DNA of 32,434 nt from DAIDKA01 sp049792815 (GTDB lineage Bacteria > Pseudomonadota > Gammaproteobacteria > Steroidobacterales > Steroidobacteraceae), in NCBI GenBank assembly GCA_049792815.1, contig JBARBG010000036.1:1-32434 (forward strand), in the 5' to 3' direction. Shown here in pieces: positions 1-5,726 of the stretch; the stretch's first letter is position 1, and each line of letters starts with the position of its first letter. The translations under genes were made by a program, and so were the position numbers. The notes beneath the pieces are model-generated. The model saw only the letters and a list, made by a program, of their open reading frames with translations, made no database searches and was not told the origin of the DNA.

Positions 1-70
1 CCTTGCACGCGGGGCTCAAACCAGTTGACCTATAAACTGGAGGCCGGAGTCACTACGGAACGCGGGGCGC

Positions 71-1327
71 TCAGTTGCCGACGACGGCCTGCATGACGGC
101 CGTCTCGAAGTCGTCGCGCAGCTGGCCGCGCGTTTCGAGAAACGTCACCTGCGTCATGAAAATGGCGATGACCTTCTCCTTTGGATCGATGAAGAAGTGC
201 GTGTTGTACGCGCCGCTCCAGCCGAAGCTGCCCTTCGAGAGCCAGGTGTTGCGCGCGGCCGGATCGGTCACGACGCGCACACCGAGCCCGAAACCCTCGC
301 CCGCATTGCGTCCCGGCAGCGTGTCGGGCGCGAACACCGACGTCATAGTCTCGACCGAGCGCCGGCTCAGGATTCGCGCACCGTCGAGCTCGCCGCCGTT
401 CGCGAGCATCAGCGCGAAGCGCAGGTAGTCCTCGGCCGTGCTCGACAGTCCGCCGCCACCCGAAAAATAGACGCCGTTCACCCACGGTTGGTCGGCTACT
501 TTCTGCAGCTTTCCGTTGACGCGCTGATACAGCGTGGGGCGCCGCGCCTGAAGCCCGTCGCGATAGAACGACGTGTCCTTCATGCCGAGCGGTCCCGTGA
601 TCCGCTGCTCGACGAATCGGTCGAGCGGCATACCTGAGGCGACCTCGACGATACGCGCGAGCACGTCGAAGCCGTACTGCGGGCTGTAGGCCCAACGCGT
701 GCCGGGCTGGAAATCGAGCGGAATGTTGGCTAGGCGCGGCAGCACCTGCGCGAGAGTCTCACCAGCGCCGACCGTGAAGGGGTACGTGCTGCTCGCCCCG
801 GCGCTCATGAGCCCCGACGTGTGCGACAAGAGGTCGCGGATCATGATCGGCCGCTGCGCCGCGACGATGCGCCCCGGCTGTGGCGCGGTCGCGGTAAACG
901 CCGGCGACGGTGGGGAAAAACCCTCGGTGTTGGGCAAAGCCACCGTCAGCGTCTGCAGCGCGGGAATGTACTGGCCGATGGGATCGGTGAGCCGCAGCTT
1001 GCCTTCTTCTGCAAGCATCAGCACCGACACGGCGATGACGGGCTTCGTCATCGACATGATGCGGAACACGGCGTCGGTGCGCATCGGCGTTTTCGCCTCA
1101 AGGTCCATGACGCCCTGGGCGGTCAGCATCGCGAGGCGGCCGTTGCGCGCAACCAGCGTCACGGCGCCTGCGAACATGCCGGCGTCGATCTGCCGCTGCA
1201 TGAGCTCCGTCACGCGCGCGAGCCGCGCCGTCGACAACCCGACGGCCTCGGGGCGCACCGTGGGCGTGGCCGCGTGTGCCGCGGTCACGGCTATTGCCGC
1301 CACCCCGAGCCAGAACATCCGTACCAT
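71..1327 (-). CDS. Secreted serine hydrolase, class C beta-lactamase/esterase family
   Basis: This 418-residue protein belongs to the serine beta-lactamase-like family, which includes class C beta-lactamases, DD-peptidases and EstB-type esterases. The nucleophile motif SMTK (S-x-x-K) follows the stretch VFRI, about 70 residues after the signal peptide. LLSHTSGL and the YSPQ stretch, which sits where the family Tyr motif lies, are also present, as is a late glycine-rich segment (YFSGGGGLSS). The N terminus MVRMFWLGVAAIAVTAAHA is a typical signal peptide, so a periplasmic location is likely. I chose the ATG at 1327. The reading frame extends to a TTG at 1381, but the signal peptide fits the later start better. 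The natural substrate cannot be told from sequence, and an esterase or peptidase is as likely as a lactamase. It stands alone, diverging from the gene at 1426. Confidence 0.88.
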   Translation of the reverse strand: MVRMFWLGVAAIAVTAAHAATPTVRPEAVGLSTARLARVTELMQRQIDAGMFAGAVTLVARNGRLAMLTAQGVMDLEAKTPMRTDAVFRIMSMTKPVIAVSVLMLAEEGKLRLTDPIGQYIPALQTLTVALPNTEGFSPPSPAFTATAPQPGRIVAAQRPIMIRDLLSHTSGLMSAGASSTYPFTVGAGETLAQVLPRLANIPLDFQPGTRWAYSPQYGFDVLARIVEVASGMPLDRFVEQRITGPLGMKDTSFYRDGLQARRPTLYQRVNGKLQKVADQPWVNGVYFSGGGGLSSTAEDYLRFALMLANGGELDGARILSRRSVETMTSVFAPDTLPGRNAGEGFGLGVRVVTDPAARNTWLSKGSFGWSGAYNTHFFIDPKEKVIAIFMTQVTFLETRGQLRDDFETAVMQAVVGN

Positions 1328-1425
1328 CACACGACAACTTCGCACGCTCGTCCTCCCAATCGCGTTTCGAACAGCCTGCAAACATCATCGCGCAGCATTG
1401 CAACGATGGCAAAGTCGAGTTTCCG

Positions 1426-1776
1426 ATGGAGGAGAAGAATCTGAACCGGATTATCCGCATGCTACCTCGGGCGGCGGATGTTCTGCGCGAGCGCGTCGGC
1501 GCCGGCAACATTGGACTGCGTAACCCGCGGTCAATCGTCGAGGCCCGCAACTTCGTCCCCGCGGTCGCCGGCATGCGCTGCCGGTACTGCGCCCACCGCG
1601 CCCCTCAGGCGGCCAGCGCCGGCTGTCTGGAAGCAGCCACTGAGTTCCCGCTCTTGGTCCATTGCAGTGGGTGCGGAATCTACGCGCGCCCGGATGAGAG
1701 CGGGCAGGTGTTGCAGCCGATCAGTGCTCTGATTCTGCCGCAGTATCGCGGCGCCGTGGGGCGGGTTCAGTCGTAA
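1426..1776 (+). CDS. Small protein with paired CxxC motifs (zinc-ribbon-like), function unknown
   Basis: I do not recognise the family of this 116-residue product. It carries two CxxC pairs, CRYC near residues 52-55 and CSGC near 80-83, with one more Cys at 67. The 24-residue spacing is compatible with a zinc-ribbon or rubredoxin-like knuckle, but no other domain is visible. The open frame continues upstream to 1276, but that part overlaps the start of the serine hydrolase on the other strand. The ATG at 1426 gives the sensible start MEEKNLNRIIRM, with only a weak GAG-type ribosome site before it. The terminator-like hairpin at 1818-1839 follows the stop closely. Function is unassigned. Confidence 0.55.
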   Translation: MEEKNLNRIIRMLPRAADVLRERVGAGNIGLRNPRSIVEARNFVPAVAGMRCRYCAHRAPQAASAGCLEAATEFPLLVHCSGCGIYARPDESGQVLQPISALILPQYRGAVGRVQS

Positions 1777-1817
1777 GCGCCGGACCGTAGCGGTCTTCCG
1801 ACGGTCGAGTTCACAGA

Positions 1818-1839
1818 CCGCCGTCACTGGCGGCCTTTT
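1818..1839. terminator. Terminator-like hairpin, copy 1 of a repeated palindrome
   Basis: CCGCC and GGCGG arms enclose the loop GTCACT, followed by CCTTTTCGTTTC. It lies about 40 bases after the stop of the gene ending at 1776, so a rho-independent terminator is the natural reading. The same core of arms, loop and CCTTT recurs at 2386-2406 in a longer, perfect form. Confidence 0.6.
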
Positions 1840-1970
1840 CGTTTCTGCCGAAAAACCGGCGTATAACTGAGCGAGGGCCGCCGCTTTAACAGCAGTTAAT
1901 GCATGTTTAATTATGCGCAAGGCGCCAGGGCGCTAATATCGGAGCTAAGGTTGTATCCGGAGAACTGCGT

Positions 1971-2258
1971 ATGGGTGCTCGCATCAACCAGCTCAGGAAT
2001 CTATCCATTCTCGCAGTGGCATCCGCGCTCCTTGGCTGCGCTTCCGTTCCGACCACGAACGAGTACGCGCTCGCGCACGGCTGGTTGCCCACCCAGATCA
2101 AAGGCAGGGAATACTTCTGCAGCGGTGAAAACGTGGTCCCAGGTGTGCCGCGCACAGACTGCCTAACTCGGACTCAGGTGATTGGGATGCGGTACTGGAA
2201 TTGGAATGACGGATGGCCGTTGGTTAACCAGCGCTGTGGAGACGGCACTTGTTTTTAG
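1971..2258 (+). CDS. Small predicted lipoprotein, function unknown
   Basis: This 95-residue protein opens with a lipoprotein signal peptide. MGARINQLRN is followed by a hydrophobic stretch and a lipobox ending ALLGC, with the lipidated Cys near residue 23. A mature chain of about 72 residues would be anchored to a membrane. It contains four further Cys residues (in YFCSG, TDCLT, QRCGD and GTCF) that could form two disulfides in the periplasm. A good ribosome site (CGGAG) lies about 10 bases before the ATG. I recognise no family. The gene stands alone between the two copies of a terminator-like palindrome, so it is probably monocistronic. Confidence 0.7.
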   Translation: MGARINQLRNLSILAVASALLGCASVPTTNEYALAHGWLPTQIKGREYFCSGENVVPGVPRTDCLTRTQVIGMRYWNWNDGWPLVNQRCGDGTCF

Positions 2259-2380
2259 CCCCTGCGCCTTTCCTTCTCATCCGGAAAAACGAAGGTCGTG
2301 AACGTCAGATAGGATCTGCCGGCGGCGGATGAAATCGGCCGGGGCCCGACTTCACTAGATCTGACCGACGCACTGCACGA

Positions 2381-2406
2381 AAAGGCCGCCGTCACTGGCG
2401 GCCTTT
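2381..2406. terminator. Perfect bidirectional terminator-like palindrome, copy 2
   Basis: AAAGGCCGCC and GGCGGCCTTT form a perfect 10-bp stem around the loop GTCACT. An A-run on one side and a T-run on the other would allow termination in both directions. It lies about 120 bases after the lipoprotein stop at 2258. Loop and stem core are identical to those at 1818-1839. Confidence 0.6.
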
Positions 2407-2696
2407 GCGTATCAATTGAGTGTTACTACGCAAATGGCTAAGACTTCCTTACAACGGAGTCCTTAGGCCGAATATTGTCAAAACAACAGGCTGCGCCTTC
2501 CGCGATCTTGGATGAGAGGGACACGAACGTGTTAGAAGTGTTCCATGACCAGTGACACTGGGAAGAAAAACCGAAGTGTCGTGCGGGGGTTTGTTCTCAC
2601 GTTCGCAGTTGCGACATTTGCTAGGTCAAATGCCGTGCGATCGCAGGATGCTGATGCAATCGTCCAACAGCTGAGTGGACTGCCTGCCGCTTTATA
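2407..2696. other. Stretch without a convincing gene
   Basis: No credible gene is visible here. A 50-codon frame from 2545 ends at 2697 but has no ribosome site or recognisable family. A small palindrome, CCAGTGACACTGG, lies at 2549-2561. The stretch sits where the 5' half of a higB toxin gene would be expected, and it does not look like toxin coding sequence. Confidence 0.5.
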
Positions 2697-2918
2697 ATTC
2701 CGCCGTCAAACCAGCTGGAGGCTCTGAAAGGCGACCGGCAGGGTCAGTACAGCATCCGCGTCAACCAACAGTGGCGGATTTGCTTCCGGTGGGAAAGTGG
2801 AGATGCGTTTGACGTGGAAATCATTGATTACCACGAGAGGATAGTGAAATGGCTACGAAGAGGCTTCGCCCCGTTCACCCGGGGGACATTCTGCGTCACG
2901 ACTTCATGGAACCCTTGA
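2697..2918 (+). pseudogene. higB: 5'-truncated HigB-type (RelE family) toxin remnant
   Basis: Reading from 2697 gives IPPSNQLEALKGDRQGQY, SIRVNQQWRICFRW and DVEIIDYH. This is the conserved C-terminal half of HigB, the mRNA-cleaving RelE-family toxin paired with HigA. The roughly 40-residue N-terminal part is missing. Upstream, this frame meets a stop at 2652-2654 and contains no ATG, GTG or TTG before the homology begins. At the 3' end HigB proteins usually stop soon after DYH. Here the frame runs on past the higA start and ends only at 2916-2918, about 70 bases inside higA. The toxin is therefore probably inactive, leaving the antitoxin as an orphan. A sequencing error could hide an intact 5' end, but the upstream bases do not resemble toxin coding sequence in any frame. 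Confidence 0.7.
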
Positions 2919-3178
2919 AGCTGACCGCGTACAGGGTGGCGAAGGATCTGAGCGTGTCCGCTCCCACGGTCAATGAGATCGTGCGTCGACGCAAGTCGAT
3001 CACGGCTGAGATGGCCCTGCGACTCGCGCGATATTTCGGCACCAGCGCGCAGCTTTGGCTGAATCTGCAGACTCAGTATGACCTTGAGGTGGCTAGCCAG
3101 AAGACTGGGAAGAAGATTGAAAAGACGATCCAACCGGCTGTGCTGCCAAGCCCTGCGTCGGTAGACCAGGCAGCCTAA
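2849..3178 (+). CDS. higA: HigA-family antitoxin (HTH transcriptional regulator)
   Basis: This 109-residue helix-turn-helix protein of the HigA/VapI antitoxin type opens with the family hallmark RPVHPGDILRHDFMEPL. The XRE-like HTH follows (YRVAKDLSVSAPTVNEIVRRRKSIT, about residues 28-52), then the conserved ALRLARYFGTSAQLWLNLQTQYDLE. Such proteins neutralise HigB by direct binding and repress their own operon. The ribosome site GAGG lies 8 bases before the ATG at 2849, inside the 3' end of the toxin remnant, as is usual for higBA. Since the toxin gene is truncated, this antitoxin may now act only as a regulator, or as an anti-toxin against a HigB encoded elsewhere. A hairpin terminator follows the stop. 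Confidence 0.88.
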   Translation: MATKRLRPVHPGDILRHDFMEPLKLTAYRVAKDLSVSAPTVNEIVRRRKSITAEMALRLARYFGTSAQLWLNLQTQYDLEVASQKTGKKIEKTIQPAVLPSPASVDQAA

Positions 3179-3227
3179 GAGTTCACTGCAGCATCATCGG
3201 CTTGCCGATCGTGAACTCTGTATTTTT
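3179..3227 (+). terminator. Rho-independent terminator of higA
   Basis: GAGTTCAC (3179-3186) pairs perfectly with GTGAACTC (3211-3218). An inner stem, ATCGG/CCGAT (3196-3200 with 3205-3209), lies within it, and a run of five T follows at 3223-3227. It begins just after the higA stop. Confidence 0.7.
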
Positions 3228-3445
3228 CTGAGCAAGGCCTCGTCTGCATTCGACGCGGGAGTCCGGCTTTTGAATTGGGAGCGGGGGACCGCTCCACGAA
3301 TTTCCGCCTGTCCCTGGCCGCCCGACAATACGAGCACTTAGGAGGGTGGGGCAACGAAGCGTAGAGACAGAGACCTATAGTTCTGGACTTGCGTGTACAT
3401 CCTCGCGCGTCTCATCGGCGATATCCCCGGGGTGAACAGCAGGAG

Positions 3446-3745
3446 ATGGAAGCTAAGGCAGCCGCGGCGCAGAATACTTCGGTGTCTCCGACGGCGCCGC
3501 GGCAGCGTTCGCCGGCCGAAATTGTGCGCGATCCCCAGCAGGAAAAGCACGCTGCGGATCTTCTTCTCGTCCCGCGGGATACGCTCATTTCCGCGATGTC
3601 CGCAGCCTCATATCAAACATTGAAGCAAAAGGCAGACTTGTACGACGCACTCAGACGCGAAGCGCCCAAAGACAGCGCAATCTACAAGTACACTGGGGAA
3701 GTCCTACCGCTGATTTACGCGGAGTTAGCCAAGCGAGTGCCTTAA
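3446..3745 (+). CDS. Hypothetical small soluble protein
   Basis: A frame of about 99 residues begins at MEAKAAAAQN and ends ELAKRVP. The first 30 residues are Ala/Pro/Gln-rich and look disordered. The remainder (AADLLLVPRDTLISAMS, then helices rich in Lys, Asp and Ala) looks like a compact helical domain. No signal peptide, transmembrane segment or catalytic motif is seen, and I do not recognise a family. CAGGAG lies directly before the chosen ATG, slightly too close for an ideal ribosome site. A start at 3389 is possible but adds a basic, unstructured leader. Existence of the gene is moderately supported; function is unknown. Confidence 0.4.
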   Translation: MEAKAAAAQNTSVSPTAPRQRSPAEIVRDPQQEKHAADLLLVPRDTLISAMSAASYQTLKQKADLYDALRREAPKDSAIYKYTGEVLPLIYAELAKRVP

Positions 3746-3893
3746 GGTCGAGAGTAAATTTCGAAATCGGCCGGTGCTGTCGACCACGGCAAGGTCCGCC
3801 AGGATCTGGGGTGCCATAAATGTCAGGCACGCATGCATGCACTCTTCGAGCGGGGAGGAGAGATTCCACTGCGCAATACAGGCAGTGGCATGG

Positions 3894-3968
3894 ATTGGTA
3901 GCGGGGCAGGATTTCGGAGTCGCCTACCGTCATTCGCTGGTGCTTGGCTGCCCGACTTGCCACTCCCA
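3894..3968 (-). repeat. Decayed copy of the tRNA-fMet gene (3' end conserved)
   Basis: Positions 3894-3914 match 4691-4712, the 3' end of the initiator tRNA gene plus flank, in 21 of 22 positions; one G is missing from a G-run. A second match, GCTGCC-GACT, follows 33 bases later at 3947-3957. In the real tRNA the same block follows 34 bases later at 4746-4756. The segment therefore looks like a mutated whole tRNA copy, not only a short repeat. With the intact tRNA it brackets vapBC. It could be a relic of a tandem tRNA array or of integration at the tRNA 3' end. Confidence 0.6.
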
Positions 3969-3986
3969 TCGCTTGCGGCATATGCT
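3957..3986 (+). promoter_or_regulatory. Candidate vapBC promoter
   Basis: TTGCCA (3957-3962) and TATGCT (3981-3986) are separated by 18 bases and lie about 40 bases before vapB. The -10 box falls inside the left arm and spacer of the inverted repeat at 3972-4003, so a protein bound there would block RNA polymerase. Read from sequence only. Confidence 0.4.
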
Positions 3987-4003
3987 AAGGCATATGCCGC
4001 AAG
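3972..4003. promoter_or_regulatory. Perfect 13-bp inverted repeat, likely VapB/VapBC operator
   Basis: CTTGCGGCATATG (3972-3984) and CATATGCCGCAAG (3991-4003) are exact reverse complements separated by CTAAGG. Within it the self-palindrome GCATATGC occurs twice, 12 bases apart. It ends 23 bases before the vapB start. VapB-type antitoxins with AbrB-like DNA-binding domains repress their own operons by binding such repeats, so autoregulation is the expected role. Confidence 0.65.
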
Positions 4004-4026
4004 GTAGCAGGAAATAAGGGCTGGCA

Positions 4027-4257
4027 ATGGCAGAACGACACGTAAAGCTTTTCAAGAATGGCCGAAACCAAGCCGTGCGCATTCCCCGCGAGTTCGAACT
4101 GCCCGGCGAAGATGCCATCATGCGCAAGGACGGTAACACTCTGATCATTGAAGCGGCCCCGCCTCGCTCGCTGCTCGCTTTGTTGGCCACTCTTCAGGCG
4201 CTGGGCGAGGAGTTACCATCTGTCTCAGACGAGAAGCCTGACGAAGTCGACATCTGA
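4027..4257 (+). CDS. vapB: VapB antitoxin (AbrB/MazE-like DNA-binding fold)
   Basis: This 76-residue antitoxin has the swapped-hairpin AbrB-like domain in its first half: VKLFKNGRNQAVRIPREFELPGEDAIMRKDGNTLIIEA, about residues 6-43. The hallmark NGRNQAVRIP and the paired beta strands are clear. The C-terminal half (LLALLATLQALGEELPSVSDEKPDEVDI) is helical, then acidic. This is the part that in the family wraps around the VapC toxin and blocks its active site. It binds DNA as a dimer, most likely at the perfect inverted repeat just upstream. Its stop overlaps the vapC start by one base (TGATG), indicating translational coupling. Confidence 0.92.
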   Translation: MAERHVKLFKNGRNQAVRIPREFELPGEDAIMRKDGNTLIIEAAPPRSLLALLATLQALGEELPSVSDEKPDEVDI

Positions 4258-4658
4258 TGCGCTTTCTCCTCGACACCAACATTGTGTCGAACCTAATCCG
4301 CTATCCGCAGGGACGGCTTGCGGACCGAATCAAGGCTGTCGGTGAGTCAAATATTTGCATCAGCATCTTCGTTGCCGCGGAGCTTCGCTATGGGGCAACC
4401 AAGAAGGCGTCCCCGCGCCTGACCGCACAGGTCGAAGCAGTGCTTGGCGCCATCGAGACACTAGCCTTCGATTCTCCAGCCGACGAAATTTATGGATCGA
4501 TACGCGCGAAACTTGAGTTGGCCGGCACTCCGATTGGTGGCAACGACCTCATCATCGCGGCTCAAGCATTGACTCATGAGGTCACTCTGGTGACGGACAA
4601 TGACAAAGAATTTGGCCGCATCGACGGATTGAAAGTGGAGAATTGGCTAAGAGATTAG
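4257..4658 (+). CDS. vapC: VapC toxin, PIN-domain ribonuclease
   Basis: This 133-residue PIN-domain protein is predicted to be a Mg-dependent endoribonuclease; VapC enzymes commonly cleave tRNA-fMet or the sarcin-ricin loop of 23S rRNA. The acidic residues that hold the metal are all present: D6 in FLLDTN, E42 in AAELRYG, D97 in GGNDLIIAAQAL, and D114/D116 in VTDNDKEF. Length is typical and the frame is intact, so the toxin should be active and held in check by VapB, with which it is translationally coupled. The module lies beside an initiator tRNA gene. That is suggestive because enterobacterial VapC cleaves initiator tRNA, but adjacency alone does not establish the target. Confidence 0.93.
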   Translation: MRFLLDTNIVSNLIRYPQGRLADRIKAVGESNICISIFVAAELRYGATKKASPRLTAQVEAVLGAIETLAFDSPADEIYGSIRAKLELAGTPIGGNDLIIAAQALTHEVTLVTDNDKEFGRIDGLKVENWLRD

Positions 4659-4690
4659 CCATCAAGCAGTGCGGAATAGACCCTGCTTGA
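4644..4690. terminator. Two hairpins between vapC and tRNA-fMet
   Basis: The first hairpin, TGGCTAA-gaga-TTAGCCA (4644-4661), straddles the vapC stop. The second pairs TCAAGCAG (4662-4669) with CTGCTTGA (4683-4690) and ends right before the tRNA 3' flank. Neither has a strong T-run, but together they separate two convergent transcripts and may end both. Confidence 0.45.
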
Positions 4691-4712
4691 ATTGGTAGCG
4701 GGGGCAGGATTT
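4691..4712. repeat. Direct-repeat copy 2 at the tRNA-fMet 3' end
   Basis: This segment covers the last 20 bases of the tRNA (T-arm and acceptor 3' strand, with CCA) plus two flanking bases. It is repeated at 3894-3914 with one base missing. Integration at tRNA 3' ends leaves this kind of direct repeat. Confidence 0.6.
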
Positions 4713-4769
4713 GAACCTGCGACCTTCGGGGTATGAGCCCGACGAGCTGCCAGACTGCTCCACCCCGCA
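4693..4769 (-). tRNA. tRNA-fMet (initiator), anticodon CAT
   Basis: A complete 77-nt cloverleaf reads on the minus strand. The acceptor strands GCGGGG and CCCCGC pair. The anticodon stem-loop is TCGGG-CTCATAC-CCCGA, the T-arm is GCAGG-TTCAAAT-CCTGC, and CCA is encoded at the end. The features that mark an initiator are present: three consecutive G-C pairs beside the anticodon loop and an unpaired 1:72 position (T opposite T). It is the initiator methionine tRNA, which carries formyl-methionine to start codons. A good promoter lies upstream at 4784-4813. Confidence 0.95.
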
Positions 4770-4783
4770 CCAGGAGGGGGCGC

Positions 4784-4813
4784 ATTGTACGCATGCTGGT
4801 GAACAACATGCAA
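4784..4813 (-). promoter_or_regulatory. Promoter of tRNA-fMet
   Basis: On the minus strand TTGCAT (4813-4808) and TACAAT (4789-4784) are 18 bases apart. They are followed by the GC-rich discriminator GCGCCCCC, as is common at stringently controlled stable-RNA promoters. The -10 ends 14 bases before the tRNA 5' end. Confidence 0.6.
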
Positions 4814-5027
4814 TGCGTGTGTTGCAGGTGCTTCTTGACGCCCACGCTGCTCCTCGGCCGGGACCTTGGGATCATAGGAGCCAAGGGTGTAGTCCATGGC
4901 GGGCACGCCGGAAGACCGAACTCGCGGAAGCCTTCGCTGGCGGAAATGGGCTCAGCGGCGGCGGCGCGCACCTCCACATCGGCGCCGATTCCAGTGATCC
5001 GGCGACGCATTGATATACTTATTGAAT

Positions 5028-5726
5028 ATGCATGCACATCGAAGAGAACGGCATAGGGCCGGAAGGCTGGGGTGGCTTCGGGCGGCGGTTTTGGGAGCCA
5101 ATGACGGCATTCTTTCCACGGCCAGTTTGCTGCTGGGCGTCGCCGCGGCGCATGCCGGGCGCCATCCGCTGGTGGTGGCCGGCATTGCGGGTCTGGTGGC
5201 GGGGGCCGCCTCCATGGCGGCGGGCGAATATGTCTCGGTCAGCTCGCAGGCGGATTCGGAAGAGGCTGACCTGAGAAAGGAACGGCAGGAACTCGCGACC
5301 GACGCGACCGGTGAGCATGCCGAACTGGCGTCTATTTATGTGGGCCGCGGACTCACGCTGGCTCTCGCCGAGAAGGTCGCCACGCAGCTCATGGCCAAGG
5401 ACGCCCTGGGCGCACACGCCTTGGATGAGCTCGGGATTTCGGAGCGCGGCCGGGCACGTCCGTTGCAGGCCGCACTGGCCTCGGCGCTGTCCTTCGCCTG
5501 CGGTGCGCTGCTGCCGGTGCTGGTCGCGACGCTGTCGCCGCTGGGACTCATGATCCCCGCGATCGGTCTGCTGTCGCTGGCCGCATTGGCGACGCTGGGC
5601 GCAATCGCCGCGCGCGCGGGCGGCGCGCCGGTGGGCGTCGGCGCATGGCGGGTGACCCTTCTGGGGGTACTCGCGATGACGCTGACCTTGGGAATTGGCG
5701 CTGCGGTGGGACGCCTGAGTCGCTAG
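5028..5726 (+). CDS. VIT family membrane transporter (Fe/Mn, CCC1/VIT1-like)
   Basis: This 232-residue membrane protein belongs to the VIT/CCC1 family, whose plant and yeast members move iron or manganese out of the cytoplasm. The hallmark GANDGILSTASLLLGVAAA forms the first membrane helix. AGAASMAAGEYVSVSSQADSEEADLRKERQEL leads into the acidic cytoplasmic metal-binding helices. Three more hydrophobic segments lie in the last 90 residues, giving about five helices. Residues D, E and M in the MAAGEYVS and SEEADL parts are those expected to contact metal. I chose the ATG at 5028; a TTG at 5010 in the same frame adds six residues. No strong ribosome site is seen. Its stop codon overlaps that of the convergent helicase gene in the tetranucleotide CTAG. 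Confidence 0.88.
   Translation: MHAHRRERHRAGRLGWLRAAVLGANDGILSTASLLLGVAAAHAGRHPLVVAGIAGLVAGAASMAAGEYVSVSSQADSEEADLRKERQELATDATGEHAELASIYVGRGLTLALAEKVATQLMAKDALGAHALDELGISERGRARPLQAALASALSFACGALLPVLVATLSPLGLMIPAIGLLSLAALATLGAIAARAGGAPVGVGAWRVTLLGVLAMTLTLGIGAAVGRLSR

Noticed and set aside
2545..2697. A 50-codon frame with a hydrophobic stretch just before the higB remnant
   Set aside because: No ribosome site and no recognisable family. It ends by chance at the point where higB similarity begins.
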